Part shown: piece after piece, positions 8,765 through 16,409 of the stretch
Layout: each line of letters starts with the position of its first letter
How positions within the stretch are numbered: the stretch's first letter is position 1
NCBI RefSeq assembly: GCF_000708045.1
Contig: NZ_ANIE01000005.1
Span: 62,001-126,000, forward strand
From: Marinobacter nitratireducens
GTDB lineage: Bacteria; Pseudomonadota; Gammaproteobacteria; Pseudomonadales; Oleiphilaceae
DNA length: 64,000 bases
Direction of reading: 5' to 3'
Made by a program: the position numbers and the translations under genes
Notes under the pieces: generated by a model
Seen by the model: only the letters and a program-made list of their open reading frames with translations
Databases searched by the model: none
What the model was told of the DNA's origin: nothing

Positions 8765-10360
8765 ATGAGCGACTACAATATTAACGGCCTTGCGATTCCG
8801 CTGTTCATGGTTCTGATGCTGGTTGAATATGTGGCGCTGCGCCTGCTGGGGCGCAAGTTGCATCGATTCAATGACAGCGTGAACAGTCTGTCGATGGGGC
8901 TGTTGCTGCTGATTTCCGATGCCTTGTTGAAAGCCTATACCTTCGCGGTATTCATCTGGCTGTGGCAAAACCATCGAGTGTTTGAGTTCGACGCTGGCAG
9001 TGCACTGACGTGGGTAGTGTTTTTTCTGGGCGTCGACTTCTGTTACTACTGGTTCCATCGCGTTGCCCATCAGGTGAACGTTCTCTGGGGCGCTCATGTT
9101 GGCCACCATCAGGGCGAGGAATACAACTTCACCACCGCCCTCCGCCAGAGCGCGTTCCAGTACGCTTTTTCGTGGGTGTTCTATTTACCATTGGCGATAC
9201 TCGGGTGCCCGCCGGTGGTGTTCGTCGTCCAGTTTGTGGTGTTGAAAATGTACCAGTTCTGGCTGCATACCCAATCAATACAGCGAATTCCGTTGTTTGA
9301 AGGGGTGATGTCGACACCATCAAGCCACCGTGTACATCATGCCAAGAATCCTCTCTATATCGACCGCAACTTTGGCGGCACGTTGGTGATTTGGGATCGC
9401 TTGTTCGGCACCTGGCAGCCGGAGTTGGCAGAGGAACCCTGTCACTACGGAACAACCCGTCCGCTGGATACTCTGAACCCTGTGGCTGCGAACCTTCAGC
9501 ACTGGAAGATGCTGGCTCAGGACACCATCAGAACGGCCCGTTGGCAGGATAAATTGTCGCTCTGGGTGAGACCCACGGGCTGGCGTCCCGCTGACTGCGT
9601 CGCCGTGAACCACGGACACCCGGGAATGCAGAAAGACGGCTGTGCGGACCGGCCCAAGTACGATCCGCAAACCACGATCGGGAAAAAACTGTATGTGGCG
9701 GTATCCATGGCGCTGACCTTTGTAGTCTGCACCATGTTTATCTTCCTCTCGCCACAGCTCTCCGCTATGCAACTCGCCGCCGGGGTGCTGCTGGTGATCT
9801 CCGGGCTGGTTGTCGCCAGCGATCTGCTGGAGAACCGGACCCGTTATCGCTGGATGGAGTTCCTGCGTTTTCCACTGATGCTCTGGTTCGGTATCACGTT
9901 ATGGACCACGCCGGTGCCGACAACCGTGGTCGACTCCATTTCGGTTGAGCGTTCTGCGCAGGAATCTCTCCGCTACGCCAGCTCGGTGTCCCTGTGGCCG
10001 GAGTGGCACCCGCAATCTATCGAGATTAATGCACCGAGCGGCGCCTTGACGCTGGGCGACCGGTTTGACGAGGTCATCGAGACGCCATTGGGCCGCAACC
10101 GGGTCGTCTGGGACGTGGTTGAGAGCACGCCGGGACGTTCCTGGACGGCACGGGGAAGGAACCTGGACAAGAATATTGAGATCCTGCTGACCTATCGTGT
10201 GGAAGAACGGGGCAGCGAGGACAGTCAGTTTGAGCGCTCCCTGACCTACACGATGCCGGATTTCCCGATGGTGGTGGCTAATGCGCTTCACTTCCGGAAG
10301 ATTATGGAAGAGAAGTCCGACCGGGGGATGGAACGATTAAAGCAAGCGATTGAAGGCTAA
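8765..10360 (+). CDS. Sterol desaturase/fatty acid hydroxylase-family protein fused to an SRPBCC domain
   Basis: A 531-residue integral membrane protein. The first 260 residues are a fatty acid hydroxylase superfamily domain with the di-iron histidine clusters HRVAH, HVGHH and HRVHH between hydrophobic helices. Two further membrane helices follow (about 310-385). The C-terminal 150 residues (VVDSISVERSAQESLRYASS to DFPMVVANALHF) look like an SRPBCC/polyketide-cyclase lipid-binding domain. The core should hydroxylate or cleave a lipid substrate, as in alkylglycerol monooxygenase-like enzymes; the SRPBCC part may hold a hydrophobic ligand. A regulator gene is divergent upstream, and an ECF41 promoter begins 12 nt after the stop. 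The two-domain reading rests on motif recognition. Confidence 0.8.
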   Translation: MSDYNINGLAIPLFMVLMLVEYVALRLLGRKLHRFNDSVNSLSMGLLLLISDALLKAYTFAVFIWLWQNHRVFEFDAGSALTWVVFFLGVDFCYYWFHRVAHQVNVLWGAHVGHHQGEEYNFTTALRQSAFQYAFSWVFYLPLAILGCPPVVFVVQFVVLKMYQFWLHTQSIQRIPLFEGVMSTPSSHRVHHAKNPLYIDRNFGGTLVIWDRLFGTWQPELAEEPCHYGTTRPLDTLNPVAANLQHWKMLAQDTIRTARWQDKLSLWVRPTGWRPADCVAVNHGHPGMQKDGCADRPKYDPQTTIGKKLYVAVSMALTFVVCTMFIFLSPQLSAMQLAAGVLLVISGLVVASDLLENRTRYRWMEFLRFPLMLWFGITLWTTPVPTTVVDSISVERSAQESLRYASSVSLWPEWHPQSIEINAPSGALTLGDRFDEVIETPLGRNRVVWDVVESTPGRSWTARGRNLDKNIEILLTYRVEERGSEDSQFERSLTYTMPDFPMVVANALHFRKIMEEKSDRGMERLKQAIEG

Positions 10361-10371
10361 CAAGGCCGCTC

Positions 10372-10398
10372 TGTCACAAAAGCGATTTCCTGAACGTC
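10372..10398 (+). promoter_or_regulatory. ECF41-type sigma factor promoter
   Basis: TGTCACA (10372-10378), a 16-nt spacer and CGTC (10395-10398) reproduce the published ECF41 promoter pattern. It sits 37 nt before the oxidoreductase gene, which shares a transcript with the ECF41-like sigma factor gene. This suggests an autoregulatory loop. Confidence 0.8.
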
Positions 10399-10434
10399 AG
10401 TACTTGCAAAGACAACTCGTCAAGGAGCAGGTAC

Positions 10435-11640
10435 ATGCGTTCACGCCCGGAAGTTCTTATCCTCGGTGCCGGTTATGCCGGCCTCATGGCCGCGAGCAGA
10501 GTGCTTCGCAGTCAATTGGCTAACGTTACTATCATCGATAGCAGTCCACGTTTCGAGCAGCGTATCAGGATGCACGAAGTCCTCGCCGGACGCTCCGTAA
10601 AGTCGCCAAAGTACAGCGATTGGTTGCCCGGCAAGAGTGTCCGAATGGTTGTCGACCGGGTGTGTGATATCGACCCGCAGTCAAAGCAGGTGATCACCGA
10701 ATCGGGCTGCTACACCTACGACTATCTTCTCTTCGCTTTGGGGAGTGAGGTCGATCAGAGTGCGATCCCCGGTGCGTCGGAATTCGCGGTGTCGATTGGG
10801 CGCCAGGCGGCGAATGCAGAGCTATCCGGCAAGCTCCGCAATTTGAATAACGTTCAAGGAAAACTGGTGTTTATCGGTGCTGGCCTCACCAACCTTGAGA
10901 GCGCAACCGAGCTTGCCGAGACATTCCCGTCCCTGAACATCACATTGATATCGTCGGGAACCCTGTTTAAGGATTTCAGCGTGCCGGGTCGGGAGTACCT
11001 TTGGTCAGCTTGCCGGCGCCTGAATATTGAGTTGGTTGAGAAACGCAATGTGACGAGGGTGCTTGAGAACTCGGTCCAGCTTGATGATGGCTCCCGAGTG
11101 GAGGCCGATCTGACGGTTGTCGCCCCGGGTTTCAGGGCATCAAAGCTGGGTCAAAAGATGGCCAGTGCCTGGTCTGAAATCATGGTGGACAAGAAGGGGC
11201 GAATCCTGTGTTATCCCGACTTGAGCGCGTCGGTGGATCAAACCATCTGGGTCGCCGGGGATGCCTGTCACCGCACGACGGAGCTCCAGCGCCTTTACAG
11301 AATGGGATGTGCCCTTGCGCTCCCCATGGGCGCGCAGGCAGGAGAGAACATTGTTCGTCATATTCAGGGGCAAGTGACCGAGGCGTTCAGATTTGGATAT
11401 ATTTTCAGGTGTGTCAGCCTTGGCAGAAAAGATGCCCTCATACAATGGACCGACGAGCGGGATGTTCCCAGGGAAAAGATAACCACAGGGCGAAGGGCGG
11501 TGCGAATCAAAGAGTGGATCTGCAAGCTGACGTATTACGCTCCCAAGTGGGAACTGAAAACCGGGATACGCTGTTATTACTGGCCGAAACCCGAGCCTGC
11601 GGCCCTGGACGCTACGGAGTGGCCGTATGACGCAGGGTGA
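10435..11640 (+). CDS. NAD(P)/FAD-dependent oxidoreductase (NDH-2-like)
   Basis: A 401-residue pyridine nucleotide-disulfide oxidoreductase-type flavoprotein. The N-terminal FAD loop is ILGAGYAGLMAASR, the NAD(P)-binding loop is FIGAGLTNLESATELAE, and the second FAD contact is IWVAGDACH near residue 275. No CxxxxC redox disulfide is visible, which fits NDH-2-like dehydrogenases. AAGGAG lies 9 nt before the ATG. Its 3' end overlaps the sigma factor gene by 14 nt, indicating translational coupling. Oxidoreductases are among the standard partners of ECF41 sigma factors, so this is probably the main target gene. The substrate is unknown. Confidence 0.85.
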   Translation: MRSRPEVLILGAGYAGLMAASRVLRSQLANVTIIDSSPRFEQRIRMHEVLAGRSVKSPKYSDWLPGKSVRMVVDRVCDIDPQSKQVITESGCYTYDYLLFALGSEVDQSAIPGASEFAVSIGRQAANAELSGKLRNLNNVQGKLVFIGAGLTNLESATELAETFPSLNITLISSGTLFKDFSVPGREYLWSACRRLNIELVEKRNVTRVLENSVQLDDGSRVEADLTVVAPGFRASKLGQKMASAWSEIMVDKKGRILCYPDLSASVDQTIWVAGDACHRTTELQRLYRMGCALALPMGAQAGENIVRHIQGQVTEAFRFGYIFRCVSLGRKDALIQWTDERDVPREKITTGRRAVRIKEWICKLTYYAPKWELKTGIRCYYWPKPEPAALDATEWPYDAG

Positions 11641-12493
11641 TGATCTTGATGTGTTTGAGGCGCACCGAACCCAGCTGTTTTCAATGGTCTATCGGATGTT
11701 GGGGTCCATCAGTGAGGCTGAAGACGTCGTCCAGGAAACCTACTTGCGTTTTCATCAACAGCCAAAGTCGACCATTTCCAATCCTGCTGGTTGGTTAACT
11801 TCCGTTGCCATGAGGGTCGCCCTGGATCAGTTGCGTCTGGCGTACAGGCATCGAGAGCAGTATGTGGGAGATTGGTTGCCGGAGCCGCTCATTGTGGATA
11901 ACAACCCGGAGCAGGAAAAATTACTGTCCCAAAGCCTGACGATGGCTTTCCTGCATATGATGGAGCGCCTTAACCCCAGGGAGCGCGCCGTTTTCATCCT
12001 GCGAAAGGCGTTTGACTGGTCCTATCGGGAAATCGCTGCCACCGTTGGGATTAATGAAGCCGCAGGGCGGCAGCTCTACCGCCGAAGTCTGGGTAAAATG
12101 GAGGGGGTGGACCTTACGCCCTCCACGACTCGCGATGACATGCACCTCTTTGATGAGTTCATGGCGACCTGCGCCTCAGGTGATTTTACGGCACTGGCAG
12201 GAAAACTCGCTGCTGACGTGACGGTATATTCTGACAGCAACGGGCAGGAGAGGGCGTTGAGGCGCCCGATCTTCGGTAATGAGCGGGTAGCGCACTTCTT
12301 GTTACGGCTCCTGAAAAATCAGCCCGATGGTGTCCGGTTGGAGAAAAGATTGCTCAACTCGGAACCGGGACTGTTGGTGCTGGACGGGCAACGGGTGGTT
12401 ACAGCGCTGGTTTTCTCTTTCCGGTCTGGCAAGCTCTGGCGCCTCTACAGCATACGGAATCCGGAGAAGTTAACGGCTCTGGCGTCTGAATAA
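11627..12493 (+). CDS. ECF41-type RNA polymerase sigma factor with SnoaL-like C-terminal extension (SigJ-like)
   Basis: A 288-residue protein. Residues 1-160 are sigma-70 regions 2 and 4 (YRMLGSISEAEDVVQETYLR; HTH SYREIAATVGINEAAGRQLYRR). Residues 165-288 form the SnoaL-like extension typical of ECF41, with a divergent form of the DGGGK motif (SDSNGQERA) and RNPEKL at 277-282 matching the NPDKL motif. In this group the C-terminal domain replaces an anti-sigma factor and tunes activity. The gene overlaps its oxidoreductase partner, and the ECF41 promoter upstream of the pair supports self-activation. The inducing signal is unknown. Confidence 0.88.
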   Translation: MTQGDDLDVFEAHRTQLFSMVYRMLGSISEAEDVVQETYLRFHQQPKSTISNPAGWLTSVAMRVALDQLRLAYRHREQYVGDWLPEPLIVDNNPEQEKLLSQSLTMAFLHMMERLNPRERAVFILRKAFDWSYREIAATVGINEAAGRQLYRRSLGKMEGVDLTPSTTRDDMHLFDEFMATCASGDFTALAGKLAADVTVYSDSNGQERALRRPIFGNERVAHFLLRLLKNQPDGVRLEKRLLNSEPGLLVLDGQRVVTALVFSFRSGKLWRLYSIRNPEKLTALASE

Positions 12494-12849
12494 TGTAGCC
12501 TGCGGAAGGTGCCACTTTGGAGGAAAAATAACCCGGTTGGTAACCAATTGAACATATTGTTTATTTTTCCTTCTTTCTCTGCAGGCCGCATGGCTTATAG
12601 GTTTACACCGGCTGTCCTGCTGTTCCTAACAACGTTATCCACAGAATCTGTGGGAAAAAAGAGTGCCGATCGTTAAGCCGTATTCATACTGGTTGATTAT
12701 TGATCTGTGCCAAGTTTGGCGACACTTATAGTTGTTGAAGGCACCATTTGATAACATGATGTAAGAGGTAAAAAGCATATTTCGATAATAAGAAGCAGTG
12801 GGGCTATGTCGGGATTGCAACGCCTCCAACGACTCACTGTACATGGACG
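12494..12849. other. AT-rich intergenic region before the diguanylate cyclase
   Basis: A 356-bp stretch without a convincing gene. It contains the first copy of a 99-bp repeat (12556-12654) with a hairpin holding a perfect TTATCCACA nonamer, then about 190 bp of AT-rich sequence that probably carries the cyclase promoter. Short open frames here lack a ribosome binding site and codon bias. Confidence 0.6.
12556..12654 (+). repeat. 99-bp imperfect repeat, copy A, with DnaA-box hairpin
   Basis: It aligns without gaps to 14431-14529 with 75 of 99 identical positions by hand count. Conserved blocks are TTTTTCCTTC, CCGCATGG, CACCGG and GTTATCCACAG. The end forms a hairpin: CCACAGA (12639-12645), one base, TCTGTGG (12647-12653). 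TTATCCACA at 12635-12643 equals the consensus DnaA box. The two copies flank the diguanylate cyclase gene in the same orientation. Origin and function unknown. Confidence 0.75.
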
Positions 12850-14412
12850 ATGAACGAGCGTTTGGCCATGCACAGACTTCACCACCCCGCGTTTTTTCCG
12901 TTTCTGATCGGCCTGCTTTACTATCTGGGCGCGTTTGTTGGCGTCCACTTTGCGGCTCTTGAGAGCGGCATTGTGATTTTGTGGCCTCCGAATGCAGTAT
13001 TACTTGCCGCACTTCTGAGCCGACCTCCGAGAGATTGGTGGCCCTTCCTGGTCGTCGTATTGGTCGCAGAGGTTGTCGCAGATGTGCCGGCGTTTACTGT
13101 GGCCCAGGCCTTGCTTTTTGGCAGTATTAACATCGCTGAGTGCGTGCTGGCCGCAAGTCTTCTGCGCTATTGCCTCAAAGCAGATATGGACTGGCACGAA
13201 CCTAAAGACCTGAGCCTGTTTCTGGTTACTGTGTTTTTTATTGCCTCCCCGGCTGCGGCTCTTGGTGGCGCCTCCGTGTACGCGTTTGTGTTGGAACGTG
13301 ACGCACCGTTCTTGACCTTCTGGCGCTTGTGGTGGGTTGGCGATGCGACTGGGCTGATTATCCTGACACCTTTTCTCCACATGGTCTTTAATACCGGATC
13401 CTGGCGCCGGCACCTGCTTCCCGCATCGTCTCGTATACTGGAGCTGTTGGCTGCGTGGGGCATTGCTATGCTTGCCTGTTACGCCGTGTTCTTCTGGGAT
13501 CTGCACTCTGAAAGCTATCTGGCCTTGACTCCCTTGGCTGTCGTTGCAGCGCCGGTTTGGGTAGCAATTCGGTTTGGGCCTTTGGCCGGATCTTTTCTGA
13601 CAGCCGCTGTCGCCCTGTACGTGGCCTTCGGAACAGCACGAGGCTACGGTCCGTTTATCAATGAATCCGCTGAGCACAGCGCGCTTCTAACCCAGGAATT
13701 TGCGGTGTTGTTTACAGCAATGGTGCTCTATATCGCATCGTTCGTGCACCAGAACCGGAGAAAGTCTTTTATGCTTCGCAAGGCTCTTGCGGAGGTGAAG
13801 GAGCTGAATCAGGTTCTGGAGGAGAGGGTACAACTGCGCACACAGGAGCTCAACGACGCCAACGACAAGCTACGACTGCTTGCCTCCACCGATGAGCTGA
13901 CCGGTATTTATAATCGACGTCATATGAGGTGGTTGGGAGAGGATCTGGCAAAGCGAAGCGCCAGGAATCTGAGGCCCTTCAGCGTTTTCCTTCTGGATAT
14001 CGACTATTTCAAAAGCATCAACGACAAGTACGGGCATGCCATGGGAGACCTCTGCCTGCAGACGTTTGTCAGTGAGGTTTCAGGATCTCTGCGCGCCGTT
14101 GACTACTTCGGCCGTTGGGGCGGTGAGGAATTCTTGATCATCGTGCCGGACTCAGACTGTGTGGACCTGATGCGCTTTGGTGCGCGTCTCCTGGAGTGTG
14201 CTCGCAATGTCAGGCTACCTGTGGGCGAGGACAGTGTGTCCATCACCATTTCAATTGGTGTCGCTGAATGGAGTGGCAACAGTTTTGAGGACCTGGTGTC
14301 GGTTGCAGACAATGCATTGTATCGCGCCAAGGGTGAAGGGCGGGATCGCGTGAGGTTTGGTGCACAGCTCCGGAGAGGGGAAGGAGGCGATTCCGCCTTG
14401 CCGTCCGTTTGA
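12850..14412 (+). CDS. MASE1-domain diguanylate cyclase
   Basis: A 520-residue inner-membrane protein. Residues about 15-305 form a MASE1 sensory domain of eight or more hydrophobic helices (ILWPPNAVLLAALL early in it), then a coiled coil (310-345) and a GGDEF domain. The active site is GGEEF and the product-inhibition I-site RAVD lies exactly five residues before it, so the enzyme should make c-di-GMP and be feedback-inhibited. LLDIDYFKSINDKYGH supplies the metal and GTP contacts. The start has weak ribosome binding; an in-frame ATG at 12868 is an alternative. The gene is transcribed alone and is bracketed by the two 99-bp repeat copies. Confidence 0.9.
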   Translation: MNERLAMHRLHHPAFFPFLIGLLYYLGAFVGVHFAALESGIVILWPPNAVLLAALLSRPPRDWWPFLVVVLVAEVVADVPAFTVAQALLFGSINIAECVLAASLLRYCLKADMDWHEPKDLSLFLVTVFFIASPAAALGGASVYAFVLERDAPFLTFWRLWWVGDATGLIILTPFLHMVFNTGSWRRHLLPASSRILELLAAWGIAMLACYAVFFWDLHSESYLALTPLAVVAAPVWVAIRFGPLAGSFLTAAVALYVAFGTARGYGPFINESAEHSALLTQEFAVLFTAMVLYIASFVHQNRRKSFMLRKALAEVKELNQVLEERVQLRTQELNDANDKLRLLASTDELTGIYNRRHMRWLGEDLAKRSARNLRPFSVFLLDIDYFKSINDKYGHAMGDLCLQTFVSEVSGSLRAVDYFGRWGGEEFLIIVPDSDCVDLMRFGARLLECARNVRLPVGEDSVSITISIGVAEWSGNSFEDLVSVADNALYRAKGEGRDRVRFGAQLRRGEGGDSALPSV

Positions 14413-14430
14413 GCAGGCCGACTTCCCAAG

Positions 14431-14529
14431 GTTGTCTATTTTTCCTTCGCTTGCTCAAAGCCGCATGGTTGAGCGGTTTTCACCGGGTTTCCTGTCGTTT
14501 CCAACAATGTTATCCACAGTTTTTGTGGG
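14431..14529 (+). repeat. 99-bp imperfect repeat, copy B, with DnaA-box hairpin
   Basis: Second copy, starting 19 nt after the cyclase stop. TTATCCACA (14510-14518) and TGTGGGTAA (14524-14532) are inverted around five bases, giving a hairpin of two opposed DnaA-box-like nonamers with one mismatch. The first TTA is also the stop codon of the convergent hydroxylase gene, so the repeat reaches into its last codons. Confidence 0.75.
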
Positions 14530-15106
14530 TAAACTTTGCAATTGCTGGCTCCGAGATCCGAAGTGCCGCGTTCAGCGGACGTTCAATAAACCCAGGGAGC
14601 CTCAGGCCCAATGGATTGGTTTCCGCCAACTCGGGGTTGGAGATAATTCGGGTGCCCATGATGTAGTCGAACCAGGGGCGGGTAACGCACCAGTTGGCGT
14701 CCTGGTTGGTATGCATGTGGTGGTCGTAGTGCCAGGGGATCTTCTTCTTGCCCCACTCGGGGTCGAGGTGTGAACGCCGGTGGACATAAAAGTAGCGGCC
14801 GGCCGCGTAGTAGGTCCCCAGGGTAAAAAACGGGGCGACCGGCATAGCCAGTGACGTCACGGCAGTGAGTGTCAGCAGCGAAGTGACTTCGTTGCGAGTC
14901 CGCCAGTTACTGAGGCCTTCCGCATAGCCCTCGTCCCGGTAGTCTGACGTGCGGACGAGTTTATGATGCTGCCAGTGGCTCTTCATGGACTTGGGCACCG
15001 GGCTGTAACGGGGCTTCCCGGGTCGCGGCGTACCGTGTAGCACATATTTATGTGCATACCATTCCACGCCATTGGCGAAAATGAGGGCGATAGGAAACCC
15101 GATCAT
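14510..15106 (-). CDS. Membrane fatty acid hydroxylase/sterol desaturase-family protein
   Basis: A compact 198-residue protein with the histidine-rich di-iron motifs of the fatty acid hydroxylase superfamily: HKYVLH near residue 19, HWQHH, HRRSH and HYDHHMHTNQDANW. Hydrophobic stretches lie at the N-terminus and around residues 75-100. The family inserts oxygen into lipid substrates using iron and an electron donor; the substrate here is unknown. It is divergent from an AraC regulator gene, and a 7-bp inverted repeat in the shared upstream region may be the operator. Its final codons lie within repeat copy B. Confidence 0.82.
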   Translation of the reverse strand: MIGFPIALIFANGVEWYAHKYVLHGTPRPGKPRYSPVPKSMKSHWQHHKLVRTSDYRDEGYAEGLSNWRTRNEVTSLLTLTAVTSLAMPVAPFFTLGTYYAAGRYFYVHRRSHLDPEWGKKKIPWHYDHHMHTNQDANWCVTRPWFDYIMGTRIISNPELAETNPLGLRLPGFIERPLNAALRISEPAIAKFTHKNCG

Positions 15107-15123
15107 ACAGCTGGCTCCTGATA

Positions 15124-15151
15124 TTATGGCTGAATACCCACTTTGCCATAA
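15124..15151. promoter_or_regulatory. Inverted repeat between hydroxylase and AraC genes
   Basis: TTATGGC (15124-15130) and GCCATAA (15145-15151) are perfect 7-bp inverted arms 14 nt apart, 18 nt upstream of the hydroxylase start. The position fits an operator for the divergent AraC-type regulator. Confidence 0.4.
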
Positions 15152-15288
15152 CGTCTGCAGATCCTGTTGCTATTTTGCGTCAGTATCCGGCGGGGATGGC
15201 GGGAATGGACAGCCATCTGTGGAAAGGGTGTATCCTGATATTGAGTTCGGACATACCCTCCCGATAGGACACTACGCTGACCAGAGCT

Positions 15289-16308
15289 ATGACTTCATCT
15301 GCGCAATACACCACGCTCGCTGCCTGGCCCATGGCTATTTGCCGGGCTCTCGAGGCTCAGGGCATTGAGCCGGAACCGTTGCTGGCGGCCTCGGGATTGG
15401 AGCGCGCAGACTTTCTGAATAACCCGGACGGTCGGGTGGATGTCAGGGAGATGACGCGTTTCTGGGCCGAAGCCCGCGAGGCAACGGGGGATGAGGCTTT
15501 TGGCCTGGTAGTGGCACGCTATGTTCAACCCATGCATTTCCGGGCGCTGGGGATGTTGATGCATACGGCCGGGAGCCTGGAGCAGGCTGTGATGAAAGTT
15601 GGCGAGTACTCAGCCATGGTGAGTAATTCGGCTCACATTCGCCTGGATGTGTCGCCATCGAGCCTCGGATTCTGCATTGACCCGATTCCCGGGGTCGAAA
15701 TCAGTCCCCTGGCTGTGGATAGTTTTCTGGCCACCATGACCCGTTTTGTTGGCCAGCTGGGCAATCAACAGCCATTTGTGGACAGAGTTGAGCTGATGCG
15801 GACAGCGCCAAAACACGCCGAGCGATGGGATGATGCGTTTCACACACGTGTGGTGTTCGGGGCCGACCAGAACGGTGTCTGGTTTAATCGCCATCAGCTA
15901 AAGCAGGGAGTGTTGATGGGGGACCCGCAACTCTTAGCGTTCAACGAGTCTGTCGTGCAATCCTACATCGGTACGTTGCAGAGCACCCCCTTTACGCACC
16001 GGGTCAGGCAGAGCCTTCTTTCGCAGCTGGAGCATCAGGAGCCCAAGCTTGCCTCAATCGCTGCTGGCCTGGGTCTGACAGAAAGAAGTCTGCGCCGTCA
16101 TCTCAGGGATGAGGGGGCCAGCTTCCGGGACCTGCTTCATCAGTGTCGCATGGAGCTGGCAGTGCGGTACCTGGGGTACGCCGGTCTGAGCATCACGGAT
16201 ATTGCCTTGCGGGTTGGATTTACCGATACCGCCAACTTCTCCCGCGCGTTCACCCGAACGTATGGCAAGACACCTTCAGAATATCGAAGCAGAGTGCATT
16301 CGGGATGA
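15289..16308 (+). CDS. AraC-family transcriptional regulator
   Basis: A 339-residue protein of the OruR/ArgR-like AraC class. The N-terminal arabinose-binding-like effector domain spans about 20-210 (FRALGMLMHTAGSLEQAVMKVGEY). The C-terminal DNA-binding domain has SIAAGLGLTERSLRRHLRDEG and ends GFTDTANFSRAFTRTYGKTPSEYR. It is divergent from the small fatty acid hydroxylase and lies 101 nt upstream of the alkylsulfatase in the same direction, so either or both may be its targets. The two AraC proteins in this window share the same architecture. Confidence 0.88.
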   Translation: MTSSAQYTTLAAWPMAICRALEAQGIEPEPLLAASGLERADFLNNPDGRVDVREMTRFWAEAREATGDEAFGLVVARYVQPMHFRALGMLMHTAGSLEQAVMKVGEYSAMVSNSAHIRLDVSPSSLGFCIDPIPGVEISPLAVDSFLATMTRFVGQLGNQQPFVDRVELMRTAPKHAERWDDAFHTRVVFGADQNGVWFNRHQLKQGVLMGDPQLLAFNESVVQSYIGTLQSTPFTHRVRQSLLSQLEHQEPKLASIAAGLGLTERSLRRHLRDEGASFRDLLHQCRMELAVRYLGYAGLSITDIALRVGFTDTANFSRAFTRTYGKTPSEYRSRVHSG

Positions 16309-16319
16309 TCTGGTCACTC

Positions 16320-16402
16320 CGGACAGTGGATTGTCCGTTAGAGACAAGTCGATAATTCCGAATCGCTTACACTCAAGGTCTGTCCAACAATAATACCTTG
16401 AG
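16320..16402. promoter_or_regulatory. Two inverted repeats ahead of the alkylsulfatase gene
   Basis: CGGACA (16320-16325)/TGTCCG (16332-16337) is a compact dyad. CTCAAGGT (16372-16379)/ACCTTGAG (16395-16402) has perfect 8-bp arms 15 nt apart. The right arm of the second pair overlaps the TTGAGGG ribosome binding site of the gene at 16410, so it could be an operator or an RNA hairpin limiting translation. Confidence 0.5.
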
Positions 16403-16409
16403 GGTAACC

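Noticed and set aside
12635..14532. DnaA boxes as a replication origin
   Set aside because: Only two hairpins nearly 2 kb apart are present, with no box cluster, no AT-rich unwinding element beside them and no dnaA, dnaN or gidA gene nearby.
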